NCBI RefSeq assembly: GCF_029531655.1
Contig: NZ_JANRMI010000002.1
Coordinates: forward strand, 744,001 to 808,000
Length of the DNA stretch: 64,000 nucleotides
Reading direction: 5' to 3'
From: Bdellovibrio svalbardensis
GTDB taxonomy: Bacteria; Bdellovibrionota; Bdellovibrionia; Bdellovibrionales; Bdellovibrionaceae
This document shows, one piece after another, positions 31,299-39,447 of this stretch (positions are counted from its first letter, which is position 1; the number at the start of each line of letters is the position of its first letter). The notes below the pieces were generated by a model that saw only the letters and a program-made list of their open reading frames with translations, was not told where the DNA came from and did not search any database. Made by a program: the position numbers and the translations under genes.

Positions 31299-33589
31299 TT
31301 CCAATTCTATCGGAGATAAAAACTTATAAAGAGCTCATCATTTGGAAAACAACTGATGGAATCATCGGGTGCGGCTTCGATCTGGTCAGTTGTGATCCCG
31401 AGTTGGATGATGTTGCTTCATTTCAAAAGAGGTTGAATCAGGCGCTAAGGCAGCTCGATCCAAGTATCGTTTGTCGATTGGAGCTGTCGTCGGAGGAGTC
31501 CTATGATTTGGATAAAGCTTATCCGAGGGCGCTGGCTTTGAATGAGTTGGGTTTTGTTCGAAATCGATTGCGCCTTTATTTGGATGTGGTTCCTGGGTTT
31601 CGGCTTTTTAGGAAAAGCCGGGGGATGGACCCGTTTGAGGTTTTGCATGCGGCCTATTTGAATCTCAAAGGCTTTGGTATCGAGGCGGTAGGCCTCAGCA
31701 AGAATGAAATCGTTACGCTGTTTGATCGCGGGTCCAGTGATTGGGTGCTGTCCGGTCGGTCTATCGAAACGGGAACGGAAAGTATCGGCGTGGTCCGGCT
31801 AAAGAAACAGCCGGATTCTGAATTCGATTGGGCCGATTTCATGGAAGTCGTTGAAGAGTTGCCAAGGCCTTTTAGCTTAAGCACTTCGTTTGCTAGACTG
31901 TCGGAGGCGTCAGCCAAGATCTTGCTTGAGAAGAAGCTCAAGCAGCTTGAGGGGGCGAAAGATGTGGGTTCAAGCGTTCAGCGCGAAAGCGCTTTGCTTG
32001 CGTTGAAGGAAAACTTTAAGTCTGGGGTGCAGTTCTTTGAAATGGAAGTCCTAGTTACTTTAAAAAGACCTAGCCCTGAAACTTTAAGTGCTTCTTTAAG
32101 AGAAGCTCAATCAACATTGTCGCTCTTCTCCGAAGCTCAGATTGAAACTTTCGGGGTTCTGCCGAGCTTTGTAGCTTCGCTTCCCGGGAGTCGGCAACAC
32201 GTAGTTCTCGTGGAGAATGAGGCAGCACTTCTCAATCAGTTGCCGATGTATTCATGTTCTACTTTAAGTTCAGTAAACCCAGCGAGATCGCTTAGTTTGC
32301 TTCGGTCGAACAACTCACTCTTCCATTTTGATCTATTTGATCCTCAGTTCAATGCATTTAATTCAATTATCGTTGGACCTAGTGGTCGGGGGAAGTCGGT
32401 CTTGGCGGGGATGCTTTCGACGGCTTTACTTAACGACAATAATGTCCATGTCATCAAAATCGACGTGGGTGGTTCGCACTCAAAAGAGTGCGAACTTCTC
32501 GGAGGACAAGAGTTTTCATTGAGTTTAGATAAGAGCTCCGGATTGAACCCTCTCTCGGTGATCGCGTTACATAATCGCGCGTCAGCGAGCAGTGTTGGAG
32601 GGGCGGTAGTCACGGAAACTGAAGCAGCATCCGACAACGACAAGTTGGCCATCGTATCCAAATTCCTCATGGTCTTGATTCAAGAGCAGGGGGAGGTCAC
32701 TTTAAGTAAAGACCTTCGATCTCAAGTTGAGGAGTGCGTAAGGGCTTATATTGATTTAAAACCCGAAGCTCCGTGTCTTCAGGATTTCTACGACAAGATA
32801 TCTAATTTCCCGCGCCGAAATCTTTTAAGGCGCTGGGTACGTGGTGGACTCTATGAGAGGGCGTTCGCCGCGGATGCGGGGAGAATGAACGACCACCGGG
32901 AGGGAATTGAACCAGCGGAGTTGCTTCAGTTTCGCGCCGACGGCGCTTCGCTCTGCTCCCATCCGGGCCTTCAGCTTCCGACCTCTGGAACTCCACACTG
33001 CGCGCGTTTGCGGTATTTTAACTTCTCTCAAGTATTTCAGGCAAGTGACCCGGAGTTCGCGGTCGCGGGCTTTGCCGCACTTTTAGCGGAACTCAATTCT
33101 CAAGTCTTGATTCAAGACGAAAGAAGAATAGTTCTAATGCTCGATGAAGTTCCATTCTTTATTAAGTATTGCTTTGAGCTGATTAAGTTTACGGCGGCTA
33201 ATATGCGGAAATATGGCCATGCGGTGGTTTGTATCTCGCAATTGCTGGGGGATCTTATCGTAAATGGAGATAGAGGGATTATTGAAAACAGCCCACAGCG
33301 TTTTCTATTCGCCGTAGATGGCGACACGAAGGAGTTTCAGGAGGCAACCGGGTTGCAGGAGCACCACATGGATGTGGTGAACGGACTTCAGAGTATTCCT
33401 GGCGTTAAATCCGAAGTATTTTTCAAGACTGATGCGGGAGGAGTGAAGTTGGTGAGCAAGATCACTCGACAGGAGTATTGGGAAAAAACCTCATCGAAAA
33501 CCGATAAGGAGAAAATGGCACAGCTTTTAAGGGCGGTGCCGGGGTTGACGATGAGGGAGGCGATCTACTGTCTTTCTATAGAAAAGTAA
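31295..33589 (+). CDS. virB4: VirB4-like T4SS ATPase with an inserted repeat
   Basis: 764 aa. The N-terminal VirB4 domain is followed by Walker A at IIVGPSGRGKSVLAGML (about residue 355) and Walker B at RRIVLMLDEVPFFI (about 610). TraC/VirB4 proteins power pilus assembly and substrate transfer at the inner membrane. Between them, at about residues 520-570, a family C repeat (minus) is read through in frame (RAFAADAGRMNDHREGIEP; FRADGASLCSHPG), just before the family's YFNFSQ-like strand. Start overlaps the virB3 stop (ATGA). Confidence 0.9.
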   Translation: MIPILSEIKTYKELIIWKTTDGIIGCGFDLVSCDPELDDVASFQKRLNQALRQLDPSIVCRLELSSEESYDLDKAYPRALALNELGFVRNRLRLYLDVVPGFRLFRKSRGMDPFEVLHAAYLNLKGFGIEAVGLSKNEIVTLFDRGSSDWVLSGRSIETGTESIGVVRLKKQPDSEFDWADFMEVVEELPRPFSLSTSFARLSEASAKILLEKKLKQLEGAKDVGSSVQRESALLALKENFKSGVQFFEMEVLVTLKRPSPETLSASLREAQSTLSLFSEAQIETFGVLPSFVASLPGSRQHVVLVENEAALLNQLPMYSCSTLSSVNPARSLSLLRSNNSLFHFDLFDPQFNAFNSIIVGPSGRGKSVLAGMLSTALLNDNNVHVIKIDVGGSHSKECELLGGQEFSLSLDKSSGLNPLSVIALHNRASASSVGGAVVTETEAASDNDKLAIVSKFLMVLIQEQGEVTLSKDLRSQVEECVRAYIDLKPEAPCLQDFYDKISNFPRRNLLRRWVRGGLYERAFAADAGRMNDHREGIEPAELLQFRADGASLCSHPGLQLPTSGTPHCARLRYFNFSQVFQASDPEFAVAGFAALLAELNSQVLIQDERRIVLMLDEVPFFIKYCFELIKFTAANMRKYGHAVVCISQLLGDLIVNGDRGIIENSPQRFLFAVDGDTKEFQEATGLQEHHMDVVNGLQSIPGVKSEVFFKTDAGGVKLVSKITRQEYWEKTSSKTDKEKMAQLLRAVPGLTMREAIYCLSIEK
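32850..33005 (-). repeat. Family C repeat, copy C4, in frame within virB4
   Basis: On the minus strand it contains GCGCGCAGTGTGGAGTTCC, GGCGCGAAACTGAAGCAACT and CGGTGGTCG-type ends, parallel to C1. Its stem CGCCGACGGCG is internal. About 50 residues of VirB4 come from it. Confidence 0.7.
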
Positions 33590-33779
33590 GCGTCATTTAT
33601 CAAGCGGTATCAACCGGAAGGCCAGAGCTGATTATCCAATAAATACAGGGGTGTAAATATTTTGGGCACTGGACGATCTCTCACATAGGGCTTAAGTGAA
33701 TAGGCATCGTTTTTTATAAGGTACGAATCTTGTAAAGTAGATCGCGCATAACAAATGGTCTAATTATTTTGGAGCTTCT

Positions 33780-34532
33780 ATGACGGTCTCATTTAAATTG
33801 TTTGCATTGTTTCTATCAACTTCGATTATCGCCGGTTGTAATGTGGCGAAGGTTCCAGACGTTAAGGTTCCTGATGTTAAACTAGACGCCGACACCGAGA
33901 AACTTCTTAGTTCTATGTATACATGTGATAAGAAAGATTCAGAACTGGATCTTTCGAGATTTGATCAAAGAGATGCTTTGATTGTTAGAGATAAAATTGA
34001 AAGCAAACAGCTTGTGTTTGTTGATTGCAAAGGTAATAAAACTGCATTTGGCATGGCGCCTACTCGCAAGTTAAATCAGTTCATTACAGTTGAAGCTCCT
34101 TCTGAATTGAAGGAAAAAGTTAACTTCGTTCAAATCGAGAATTCAAGAACTTGTTCGGTTCAAAAAGTCGATGCAAAGGATGATAGTCTTCTTGAAGAAC
34201 AAATCATTGAAGTTTCTGGTCAAGATCCAATTAAATTGCCAGGTCCAACCTCTACAGCTTTGGGTATCTCTGGAAAAATGAAGATTCTCTTATCTGACGA
34301 TACGATGAAGTTTGCTTCATTGTATCTAAATGTTCATGACAATAATAATACACTTAAGATTAGTTACTATGGCAAATGTCTAAAATACAGAGACGTGAAG
34401 AACGAAAAGCTGGGTGAATCATACAACTGCTTAGAAGCTGATCTTCTTGGTGAAACGCAAATGTTGGTTTCAGTTAAAATTGAACGTCCCGAGGTTGCTG
34501 GGACTGTAGAACGAAACACCTGCACTAAGTAA
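33780..34532 (+). CDS. Lipoprotein cargo between virB4 and virB5
   Basis: 250 aa. Lipobox IIAGCN (Cys about residue 20), a short repeated linker (VPDVKVPDVKLD), then a beta-rich domain with several Cys (YTCDKKDSELDL; VFVDCKGNKTAF; YYGKCLKYRDV; NCLEADLLGETQ). It has its own terminator at 34608, so it looks like a self-contained unit inserted into the T4SS operon. No T4SS lipoprotein signature seen. Confidence 0.65.
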   Translation: MTVSFKLFALFLSTSIIAGCNVAKVPDVKVPDVKLDADTEKLLSSMYTCDKKDSELDLSRFDQRDALIVRDKIESKQLVFVDCKGNKTAFGMAPTRKLNQFITVEAPSELKEKVNFVQIENSRTCSVQKVDAKDDSLLEEQIIEVSGQDPIKLPGPTSTALGISGKMKILLSDDTMKFASLYLNVHDNNNTLKISYYGKCLKYRDVKNEKLGESYNCLEADLLGETQMLVSVKIERPEVAGTVERNTCTK

Positions 34533-34607
34533 ATTTCTCGGACGGTGTTGTAGAACAAGGTTCGGACATCAATTAAGAACAAATCAAATTTAAAGTTAGA
34601 ATGGAAA

Positions 34608-34640
34608 GTGCTTCCGATGAAAGTCGGAGGCATTTTTTAT
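34608..34640 (+). terminator. Rho-independent terminator
   Basis: TGCTTCCGA tgaaag TCGGAGGCA followed by TTTTTT. It closes the lipoprotein gene and separates it from the virB5-like gene. Confidence 0.85.
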
Positions 34641-34641
34641 T

Positions 34642-35304
34642 TTGAGCACACTCAAGGCTGAAAGTTGTTTAGATATTAGGACATATTTATGTCTATTTCC
34701 CAGCCGCTGGTGGCGGCTCTGCATTTGTTCGACCGCGAGTCTAACCATTTCATTGTCGGGATCAAAGGGTCTTGCCTTTGACCCAACTACTTTGGCGAGC
34801 GGTCTCACTGGTGCCTTCGGCACCATAGACGAAACTATTGGGGTAGGCTTCGCCTTGTCTGACTTACTGGGGGAGTTGGATGTATCTCCGGAGAGTGAGG
34901 AGGAGGTGCGGAAGGCGGTTGGAGAGTTGGAGAAACTTAATTCGCGGGTGGGGGAGGTGAATGCCAACTCGCGCGAGGTGCATCAACTGCTTCAAGCTGA
35001 CCTTTCCCGCGCTAAATCCCTACAGGAAAAACTTCGTGCTATTAAGACTATGATTGCGGCCTCTAAACGGATTGCCGAAGTCATGGGCTTTCGGCCCAAG
35101 GCGGGGTCGTACGCGGCACAGGTGCAGCAACTAAAAATCAACTCCATGATCCTCGATGAACTCCAAGCCATCCGCCGCCAGATGTTTCTCTCTTCGCTCG
35201 AAGAGCGTCAGAACAAAGCCCGAAGGTCTATTCTGCTTGAAAGCATTGTTGAGCAAGAGAGAGAGAAAAGCTTAACGCCTTCGGGCTTGCGTGGGGTGCT
35301 GTGA
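34642..35304 (+). CDS. VirB5-like coiled-coil T4SS protein, N-terminus of repeat origin
   Basis: 220 aa with a TTG at 34642; the start is uncertain. The first 55 codons cross hairpin-rich DNA (AGCCGCTGGTGGCGGCT; GGTCTTGCCTTTGACC; GGTGCCTTCGGCACC), and CICSTASLTISLSGSKGLA may serve as the signal peptide. The rest is helical coiled coil (VRKAVGELEKLNSRVGEVN; QLLQADLSRAKSLQEKLRAI; ILDELQAIRRQMFL). Its place just before virB6 and its helical exported nature fit VirB5/TrbJ; sequence alone is not decisive. It overlaps virB6 by 4 bases. Confidence 0.6.
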   Translation: MSTLKAESCLDIRTYLCLFPSRWWRLCICSTASLTISLSGSKGLAFDPTTLASGLTGAFGTIDETIGVGFALSDLLGELDVSPESEEEVRKAVGELEKLNSRVGEVNANSREVHQLLQADLSRAKSLQEKLRAIKTMIAASKRIAEVMGFRPKAGSYAAQVQQLKINSMILDELQAIRRQMFLSSLEERQNKARRSILLESIVEQEREKSLTPSGLRGVL

Positions 35305-36008
35305 GCCCAATGGACAATCTACTCCTTGAGGAGAGCCTTAAACTGTTCACGCAGACTTCTGTGATTGTGTCTTCCTTTGTGGGAGTTGTCTTTATAATGC
35401 GAACAGTGTTTTTGTCTGCGACCATTTCAGGGGCGCATGAATATTCAGCTCTGTTTAAAGATGTCATAACTTTCTTTGGTTTGATCGCGCTTTTTCCTAT
35501 GCTGATCAAACTTCTGCTTGGATCAGTGGCAATTCTATCCGCTAAGATCTCCTACACTCAAATCGATGGCGTGCAAAGTACACTTGAGAAGTTTCTAAAA
35601 GAGCTTAACGGCGATTCGGTGATCTTTGAAGTTCTAGGAAAGATCGGCGACATCGCCATTCAAATCTTCGTGCAAAGCATTTACTCAGTGCTGATTGCAG
35701 TATTGCTGGCCGTTGCGCCAGTGTTTATATTTACGAGCACTATCTTAAAACTCTCAAACGGCATTCAAGCCTACTTTCAAAGTCTACTCGCTATGGCTCT
35801 CTGGCCGGTCTTGTGGAATCTCCTAGGAGTTTTGGGAAAGGCTCTATGGCCCCATTTCCAGGAGTCCCCAATTCGGACGGTGATATTCTGGGGAGTGATT
35901 CAACTGTTACAACTCCTGTCACCCATCTTTTGCATAGTATTGTTCCGCAGTATGAGCTCGACCGGCGTAATTAGCGCCGCCGTTAAAGCCGTAGGAATGG
36001 GATTATGA
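35301..36008 (+). CDS. virB6: VirB6/TrbL-like polytopic T4SS protein
   Basis: 235 aa, GTG start overlapping the previous stop. Five to six TM helices: TSVIVSSFVGVVFIMRTVFL, VITFFGLIALFPMLIKLLL, SIYSVLIAVLLAVAPVFIF, SLLAMALWPVLWNLLGVLG and ILFRSM-type ends. The central WPVLWNLL region is typical of VirB6/TraG-N-like proteins. Forms the inner-membrane channel in T4SS. Stop overlaps the virB8 ATG. Confidence 0.75.
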   Translation: MSPMDNLLLEESLKLFTQTSVIVSSFVGVVFIMRTVFLSATISGAHEYSALFKDVITFFGLIALFPMLIKLLLGSVAILSAKISYTQIDGVQSTLEKFLKELNGDSVIFEVLGKIGDIAIQIFVQSIYSVLIAVLLAVAPVFIFTSTILKLSNGIQAYFQSLLAMALWPVLWNLLGVLGKALWPHFQESPIRTVIFWGVIQLLQLLSPIFCIVLFRSMSSTGVISAAVKAVGMGL

Positions 36009-36565
36009 TCAAGTTACTCTATAAATCCAAACTCTTAAGAGAAAGCATTCTCTATTGGCTGTCTTTCATTGCATTGTTGTTGTGGGCCGTAACGGCAACT
36101 GCATGGGCAGTGCTCAAGAGTGACAAAACAGTTCTCATTGGTATTGATGAGGCTGGGACGAGAATAATCACTACTAGTAGTGACCGCTTAGTTCAATCAG
36201 AACTGAAGGCATTTCTTAAATACTTCTTTGAAATGTACTATAGCTACAATGAGCTCAACTTCAACGAGCGTATGAGTCTTTCCACTGATCTATTTAGTAA
36301 TGACCTGTGGGCATTACAGCGGGATAAAATTGCTCAGCTAGGAGTAAATCTAAAGAAAACACCGCTCTCTCAAAGTGCTGAGATTCAGTCCATAGATAGA
36401 ATAGACAATTCTAAAATCGAAGCAATCTTGCTGTTAACGATTCGCTCGAGAATGAGTGAGCAGAAAGTAAGGCTAAAGGTCATTCTTTCTTATAGGAGAT
36501 CAGAAAGAACTGAGAAAAACCCTTGGGGTTATGAAGTGGATGAACTGTCAGATGCGACTCTCTAG
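36005..36565 (+). CDS. virB8: VirB8/TraE-like T4SS protein
   Basis: 186 aa. Single N-terminal TM (SILYWLSFIALLLWAVTATA), then a periplasmic alpha/beta domain with FLKYFFEMYYSYNELNFNER and LDRIDNSKIEAILLLTIRS-like strands. Size and one-TM layout fit VirB8 or the TraE relatives. It is the assembly hub linking inner and outer membrane parts. Order virB6-virB8-virB9-virB10 supports the call. Confidence 0.75.
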   Translation: MIKLLYKSKLLRESILYWLSFIALLLWAVTATAWAVLKSDKTVLIGIDEAGTRIITTSSDRLVQSELKAFLKYFFEMYYSYNELNFNERMSLSTDLFSNDLWALQRDKIAQLGVNLKKTPLSQSAEIQSIDRIDNSKIEAILLLTIRSRMSEQKVRLKVILSYRRSERTEKNPWGYEVDELSDATL

Positions 36566-37169
36566 CGCTTATAAAATGACTGGGGCTTTTGTTGCTCGGT
36601 CGAGCCGCTTGTGCGAAATACTCTTAGTATTCCTCCGCGCAACTCTCCCTCGCGTCGCGGCCTCAGCCATTTTCTTGCTCGCTATGGGATTGGGGAATGA
36701 TTCAAGCGCAGGACAAAAAGAAATCAAAAGAATTTCATCTATCAGCAAGGATTTAAGTCAGGTGAAGAAGATCTATCTTCATGCAGGTTTGGTGAGCACG
36801 GTGGAGTTTAAGCAAGCGGTCATTGGAGTGAAGGTGGGGAATACTGATAGCATTAAGGCAGAAATATCACCAAGTAATCCTAAAGAAGTGACGTTGAGGC
36901 TTAAACATCAGAATGCAGAGCCGACCAATATGATCGTAAGAGTCGATAGACACGTCTATGTGTTCGACTTAATTCCGAGTAAAACGAGCCACCAGGACTA
37001 CGTCCTGATCAGGGGTAGTTTTGGATTTCCACAATCCGAAACTGCCAAGGAACGTTCCAAGATAAGCGCGGGACTGAATGCCAGCGAAGCGCACGACAGA
37101 GGAGTTATAATTCAGTCCCGCGCTCCGAAATCAAAATTAATAGAATCAGTAAAATTAGGAGACGAATAA
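36531..37169 (+). CDS. virB9: VirB9/TrbG-like T4SS outer-membrane-complex protein, altered
   Basis: 212 aa from the ATG at 36531, overlapping virB8 by 35 bases; an ATG at 36573 would start closer to the signal peptide VAASAIFLLAMGLGNDSSAG. The VirB9 N-terminal beta domain is clear (SISKDLSQVKKIYLHAGLVS; KAEISPSNPKEVTLRLKH; EPTNMIVRVDRHVYVFDL). The C-terminal part is short and crosses a hairpin insert (37068-37125). The signal-peptide region also lies on a diverged A-like palindrome (centre GAAATACTCTTAGTATTC). Confidence 0.75.
   Translation: MKWMNCQMRLSSAYKMTGAFVARSSRLCEILLVFLRATLPRVAASAIFLLAMGLGNDSSAGQKEIKRISSISKDLSQVKKIYLHAGLVSTVEFKQAVIGVKVGNTDSIKAEISPSNPKEVTLRLKHQNAEPTNMIVRVDRHVYVFDLIPSKTSHQDYVLIRGSFGFPQSETAKERSKISAGLNASEAHDRGVIIQSRAPKSKLIESVKLGDE
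37068..37125 (+). repeat. Inverted repeat in the 3' end of virB9
   Basis: GCGGGACTGAAT and ATTCAGTCCCGC, a perfect 12 bp inverted repeat about 34 bp apart, within the coding frame. Related in style to family C. Confidence 0.75.
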
Positions 37170-37945
37170 TGGGTATCATAATTTTTCTGATTTCAATTTC
37201 CTTTGCTCGAGAGAGTTTATTTCGCGCTACACCGCGCACAGAGGTGAGTGTGCCATCAGCACGCGGAAATGAAGTAGCTCAAAAGCCAGTACCGAAGCAG
37301 CCACCGCGAAAGGCAGTATCTACTTCGGTGAGAGGTAATTTAGATAAGGAGATCCTTGTGATCTCCAAATATAAAGTAGAAGACTCTGCCGAAATCACCC
37401 CCAAAGAGCGAGTAGGCCTGAAATTTAAGGGCCTAAGAGTAGGCGAGGTGCTAAGCGCTGAGATCACGGAAGAAGTGACAGTCTATCCAGACAGCAAGAC
37501 GCCCGTCAGAGCTACGGTTTCGAGTGGCAAACTCAAAGGCGCCATCCTAGTAGGCGAAGCGACCTTGGAGAAAAACTCTAAAAAAGTTCTTATCAACTTT
37601 AAACAAATCCGCCAAAACAAGGGCGAAGACCTCTATCAACTCGCCGGGTATTCGCTCATAGAAGGCGAATATCACAGCAATGAAAAGAAATTCTTCATAG
37701 CAGAATTCTTAAGTGCGGCAGCTGCAGGTATCGCCGATGCCAGTATCAACAGGTCGCAAAATGTCTTGGGCAATTATGTGGAAGAGCCGAGCTTAGATAC
37801 CACAGGGAAGAAGGCGTTGGGGGCGGCACTTAATAAGAGTGCCGAACGGTTGGCGGAGAAGCAACGAAGTGCGCCGGAGTTTACGGTGGTTGGTGAGGTG
37901 ACGGGGATCTCAATCCTAATCACCGACCAACCAAGCACTCTTTGA
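37169..37945 (+). CDS. virB10: VirB10/TrbI-like T4SS protein, shortened N-terminus
   Basis: 258 aa, ATG with AGGAG upstream. The C-terminal TrbI/VirB10 domain is recognisable (KFKGLRVGEVLSAEITEEVT; VRATVSSGKLKGAILVGEAT; KVLINFKQIRQ). It is shorter than usual VirB10 proteins (often 350-450), and the N-terminal region has a weak TM (GIIIFLISISFARESLF) followed by a segment over family C-like DNA (GTEVSVPSARG-type). The stop is immediately followed by repeat A10. Function: spans inner and outer membranes in the T4SS core. Confidence 0.8.
   Translation: MGIIIFLISISFARESLFRATPRTEVSVPSARGNEVAQKPVPKQPPRKAVSTSVRGNLDKEILVISKYKVEDSAEITPKERVGLKFKGLRVGEVLSAEITEEVTVYPDSKTPVRATVSSGKLKGAILVGEATLEKNSKKVLINFKQIRQNKGEDLYQLAGYSLIEGEYHSNEKKFFIAEFLSAAAAGIADASINRSQNVLGNYVEEPSLDTTGKKALGAALNKSAERLAEKQRSAPEFTVVGEVTGISILITDQPSTL
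37215..37290 (+). repeat. Family C-like repeat, copy C5, in virB10
   Basis: GCGCACAGAGGTGAGTGTG then GGAAATGAAGTAGCTC, matching the order of C1 (GCGCACAGAGTGG ... GAACTGAAGTAACTC). Read in frame in VirB10. Confidence 0.6.
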
Positions 37946-38066
37946 GGTCGATGAAAATGGGTCATCTGCTTTGTTGTCGGCGCTTCGGCTATCCTCGACG
38001 TATTATCAAATACGCCTCTGGGAACCAAAGCACCTCCGCCGCGCACCTAACCTATTTTGATCAACC
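37945..38066 (+). repeat. Family A repeat, copy A10
   Basis: It begins at the virB10 stop (GGTCGATGAAAATGG); ends CCTATTTTGATCAACC. Centre GACGTATTATCAAATACGCC. The outer-arm change G to T (AAAAT / ATTTT) is compensated on both sides. Confidence 0.9.
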
Positions 38067-38223
38067 GGGACTACAGTTATCTCAAATTGAGACGTCGATA
38101 GTTTGATCCCGGGAAGCAATATTCGTCACAGTACTAAACATTTGAAGCTAAATCTAAATCTAGTTTAGTTGGAGTGGTGTGCGCTTTGCAGTTGATATAA
38201 AAGTGCAGACCAAGGAGCTGATA

Positions 38224-39435
38224 ATGTATCAAATTCCATTTTACCTGCTGATGCTAGCGATAAGATTTCCCTATATATCTCTACCAGTCTGCGGAATTTT
38301 ATTGGGAGCATCTTACTTTTTTAAGTTGAATACAATTGAACTGGTATTTGTAGGGGGAATTTCCCTTGGAGTGTATGTTGGAGCATTTGTATTTTTCGGA
38401 TCTATAGTTAGATATTGCAATCGACGATTTTCTAAGATTTCGGGATTTTGTGTGGTGTTTGGAGCATTCGTGGGTTCCTTATTTTTCTCTTCACTTTTTA
38501 TTGATAAATGGAGGAGCGAGCTATCACCTGAAGCGCGTCAAACTGCGGCAGAAGACCTGTATCTGCAAAAATATATTCCATCAGCAAAAATAAAACGCAT
38601 TGTTGAATCGACTGGTATGACTGAATACTCAAAAAGGGTGTTCTTTCTTGCGGATCCAATGCTTGTTAAGGATCGCATTCAACTGAATGCGTTTTGCGGC
38701 AGTGATACCCAAGGGCAAATGACATTGGGTTGTTATGATAAGCGTTCTGGGCGAATATTTATATTAGATGTTAACGATGAGCGGTTGTTTGGGTTAACTG
38801 AGTCTGTTGCTGCTCATGAGCTTTTACATGCTGTGTACTCAAAATATAAAACGGAAGAAATATTAGAAATAAAGCACCTGCTTGATCAGGTTGCGAGAGG
38901 AGGTGCATCTGAAGAGGTTAGTCGACGCATTAGTTTGTATGGCGACCAGAGTGTGCGCGATCGAACCAGTGAATTGCATTCTATCATTGGAACTGAAATT
39001 TCATCATTGCCAATAGAACTTGAAGAATATTATTCGAAATACTTTGTAATGAGAAAGCAGATTGTTCAATTGTCTCGGCATTCTGAAGAAGAATTTGAAT
39101 GGAGAAAGAAATTTATTAGATCTTATAGTGATAAAATGAAAAAAGTCAAAGTTGAGATTGTACGAACGCAGGCGGAAATTGAAAATTGCACCGACACGAT
39201 TTCAAGTTTGAATAAGCAGATGCTTAAGCTTAAGGCCAACGGAGAAATAGAGGAATATAATCGCCTAGTACCAACTATTAATACCAAAATTGGTAAACTT
39301 GCTGGACTTCAGAAGGCTATGAAAAAGCTAGTGCAGAAATATAATATCTTTGTAAATGATAGCAATATCATTGTAGGCGAAACTCAAGAGATGAATGAAG
39401 CTATCGATTCTGGTGGTCAATCTGCATCTTTGTGA
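38224..39435 (+). CDS. Membrane protein with zinc-protease-like HELLH motif
   Basis: 403 aa from the ATG at 38224 (AAGGAG upstream). Three TM helices (LLMLAIRFPYISLPVCGILL; LVFVGGISLGVYVGAFVFFG; VVFGAFVGSLFFSSLFIDKW), then a domain with HELLH in SVAAHELLHAVYSK (about residue 215), a classical HExxH zinc site. A long coiled coil follows (about 290-385). A third ligand is not obvious. Likely a periplasmic-side metalloprotease; family not recognised. It is the first gene after the T4SS locus. Confidence 0.7.
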   Translation: MYQIPFYLLMLAIRFPYISLPVCGILLGASYFFKLNTIELVFVGGISLGVYVGAFVFFGSIVRYCNRRFSKISGFCVVFGAFVGSLFFSSLFIDKWRSELSPEARQTAAEDLYLQKYIPSAKIKRIVESTGMTEYSKRVFFLADPMLVKDRIQLNAFCGSDTQGQMTLGCYDKRSGRIFILDVNDERLFGLTESVAAHELLHAVYSKYKTEEILEIKHLLDQVARGGASEEVSRRISLYGDQSVRDRTSELHSIIGTEISSLPIELEEYYSKYFVMRKQIVQLSRHSEEEFEWRKKFIRSYSDKMKKVKVEIVRTQAEIENCTDTISSLNKQMLKLKANGEIEEYNRLVPTINTKIGKLAGLQKAMKKLVQKYNIFVNDSNIIVGETQEMNEAIDSGGQSASL

Positions 39436-39447
39436 TTCGAGTATCTT

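Noticed and set aside
34596-34967. Minus-strand open frame opposite the virB5-like gene
   Set aside because: The forward frame has coiled-coil coding and overlaps virB6 by ATGA-type coupling; the reverse frame is a shadow over hairpins.
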